A DNA stretch of 6,364 bases from CAWEHT01 sp963808455 (GTDB taxonomy: Bacteria; Chloroflexota; Anaerolineae; CG2-30-64-16): assembly GCA_963808455.1 (NCBI GenBank), contig CAWEHT010000116.1:1-6364 (forward strand), in the 5' to 3' direction. This document shows, one piece after another, positions 5,482 to 6,364 of the stretch. A model generated the notes under the pieces. It was not told the DNA's origin, ran no database searches, and saw nothing but the letters and a program-made list of their open reading frames with translations. A program made the position numbers and the translations under genes. The stretch's first letter is position 1; each line of letters opens with the position of its first letter.

Positions 5482-6364
5482 ATGCCTTCCCCTTCCACAC
5501 AGTCCTCGAGTGATTCGCCGGCCGCGCGCCTGCAGGGCGGTGGCGGCTGGCTGGCGGTCTTTCTGGTCCTTGTCATGTTGCTCAGCGTCTCATGGTCGGT
5601 GCAGGCCGCGGCATGGTCGGACGGGTTGAGCCTGCTGGCGGCCGCCGTGATCGGCGGGGCGGGGGTAGGCCTGCTGCTGTCGTTGACCTGCTGGGACAGT
5701 TCTTTCGCGACGATGTACAGCTTGCTGGCCTGCATTGCCTGGGCTGCGACGCTGTTGGCAAACGGATATTTGCACGCCAGCAGCCTACACGCCGGGTTGC
5801 TATTGATTGTCCAGCGCGGGTCGATGTGGGGCAATAACCTGATCCACCGGCAGGCGAGCGCCGACAACTTGATATTTGTGGGGCAGCTGCTCGTGTTGGG
5901 CTGGTGGATGGGCCACTTCGCGACCTGGATGGTCATCCGCCACCAGAGCTCCTGGGTGGCTGCCCTGCCGGCCGGCGTCGGCTTGTTGTTCAACACTTAC
6001 TATAGCCCCAGACAACTGACAGGATATCTGATCGTATTCCTGACGGCTGTGCTCCTGCTGACGATCCGGGTAGAGTTGGCCCGTAACCAGGCGCGTTGGC
6101 AGCGAGCACACATCCGCTACGAACAGGAGATCGATTTCGACTTCTTGCGCGGCGGGCTGCTCTTCGCGGCGATCGTGGTCGCGATCACCTGGCTGGCGCC
6201 GGTTAGCGCTACCAACCAGCGCGTGCTCGACCTGTTCGGCCCCGTGGAGAGCCAGTGGCGCGAGCTTCAAAGCACATGGAACCGGGCGTTTGCGAGCCTG
6301 CGTTATCCGACTGTGGTGCAGGTCACGGGCTTCGGCAAGTCGCTGACGTTGGGAGGCGCTGTGT
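5482..6364 (+). CDS. TgpA/DUF3488-like transglutaminase-family membrane protein, N-terminal part
   Basis: About 294 residues are present and the frame is open at the window end, so the protein is C-terminally cut. A short polar Ser/Pro-rich N-terminus (1-22) is followed by hydrophobic segments at about 23-43, 49-68, 75-93, 130-152, 157-173, 181-197 and 224-240. A more polar, presumably extracytoplasmic region begins after 240. The stretch GHFATWMVIR, WVAALPAGVGLLFNTYYS and a hydrophobic helix ending TIRVELAR resembles the N-terminal membrane domain of TgpA-like proteins, which carry an external transglutaminase core; that core would lie beyond the window, so function is inferred. ATG 5482 has no ribosome site. 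In-frame TTG 5464 sits 3 nt after GAGGAG (5455-5460), adds six residues and is a serious alternative. The gene is divergent from the peptidase operon. Confidence 0.7.
   Translation, partial: MPSPSTQSSSDSPAARLQGGGGWLAVFLVLVMLLSVSWSVQAAAWSDGLSLLAAAVIGGAGVGLLLSLTCWDSSFATMYSLLACIAWAATLLANGYLHASSLHAGLLLIVQRGSMWGNNLIHRQASADNLIFVGQLLVLGWWMGHFATWMVIRHQSSWVAALPAGVGLLFNTYYSPRQLTGYLIVFLTAVLLLTIRVELARNQARWQRAHIRYEQEIDFDFLRGGLLFAAIVVAITWLAPVSATNQRVLDLFGPVESQWRELQSTWNRAFASLRYPTVVQVTGFGKSLTLGGAV

Noticed and set aside
1..6364. CRISPR array, tRNA or rRNA gene
   Set aside because: No regularly spaced direct repeats with unique spacers, no cloverleaf with TTCGA-type loop, and no conserved rRNA segments were seen.

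Overview
The window is a high-GC (roughly mid-60s percent) bacterial segment. Its gene content and style suggest a Chloroflexota (Anaerolineae-like) genome: M42 peptidase paralogs, a PQQ-propeller lipoprotein, a TgpA/DUF3488-like multi-pass membrane protein, and short GTCAYYCTGAG-type dispersed repeats. The phylum is an inference from style and family memory, not from a search.

Layout, left to right. Positions 1-333 hold no gene. They carry a 16-bp perfect palindrome (83-98), a 100-bp fold-back element with 9-bp perfect terminal inverted repeats (106-205), a second repeat block sharing its CTCAGRRTGAC motif (206-248), a hairpin just downstream of the leftmost gene (281-319), and a possible extended -10 promoter pointing left (39-47). 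Positions 334-5184 are one leftward operon of four genes. In transcription order these are M42 peptidase A (5184 to 4104), M42 peptidase B (4100 to 2999), M42 peptidase C (3002 to 1974) and a lipoprotein with TPR-like repeats and a beta-propeller (1881 or 1977 to 334). The genes are packed with a 3-nt gap (A/B), a 4-nt ATGA overlap (B/C) and a second ATGA at the C/lipoprotein junction. From about 5464/5482 a rightward gene for a membrane protein runs off the window end.

The two transcription units diverge from 5185-5463. This gap contains two near-mirror promoters, each TTGACA-17 bp-TAGAAT, one per strand, with an 8-bp-arm inverted repeat between them. A common regulator or coordinated expression is plausible.

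The most notable point is that peptidases A and B each carry a one-base frame disruption at nearly the same place in the protein, in the helix between the conserved HPG and the GTDA segment. In both, the downstream frame still encodes the missing C-terminal part with all its family residues. This could be two assembly errors, two recent mutations or programmed +1 frameshifting; the sequence alone does not decide. If functional, the three paralogs may form homo- or hetero-oligomeric TET-type aminopeptidases that finish cytosolic peptide breakdown. The lipoprotein would sit outside the membrane, so its tie to the peptidases is unexplained.
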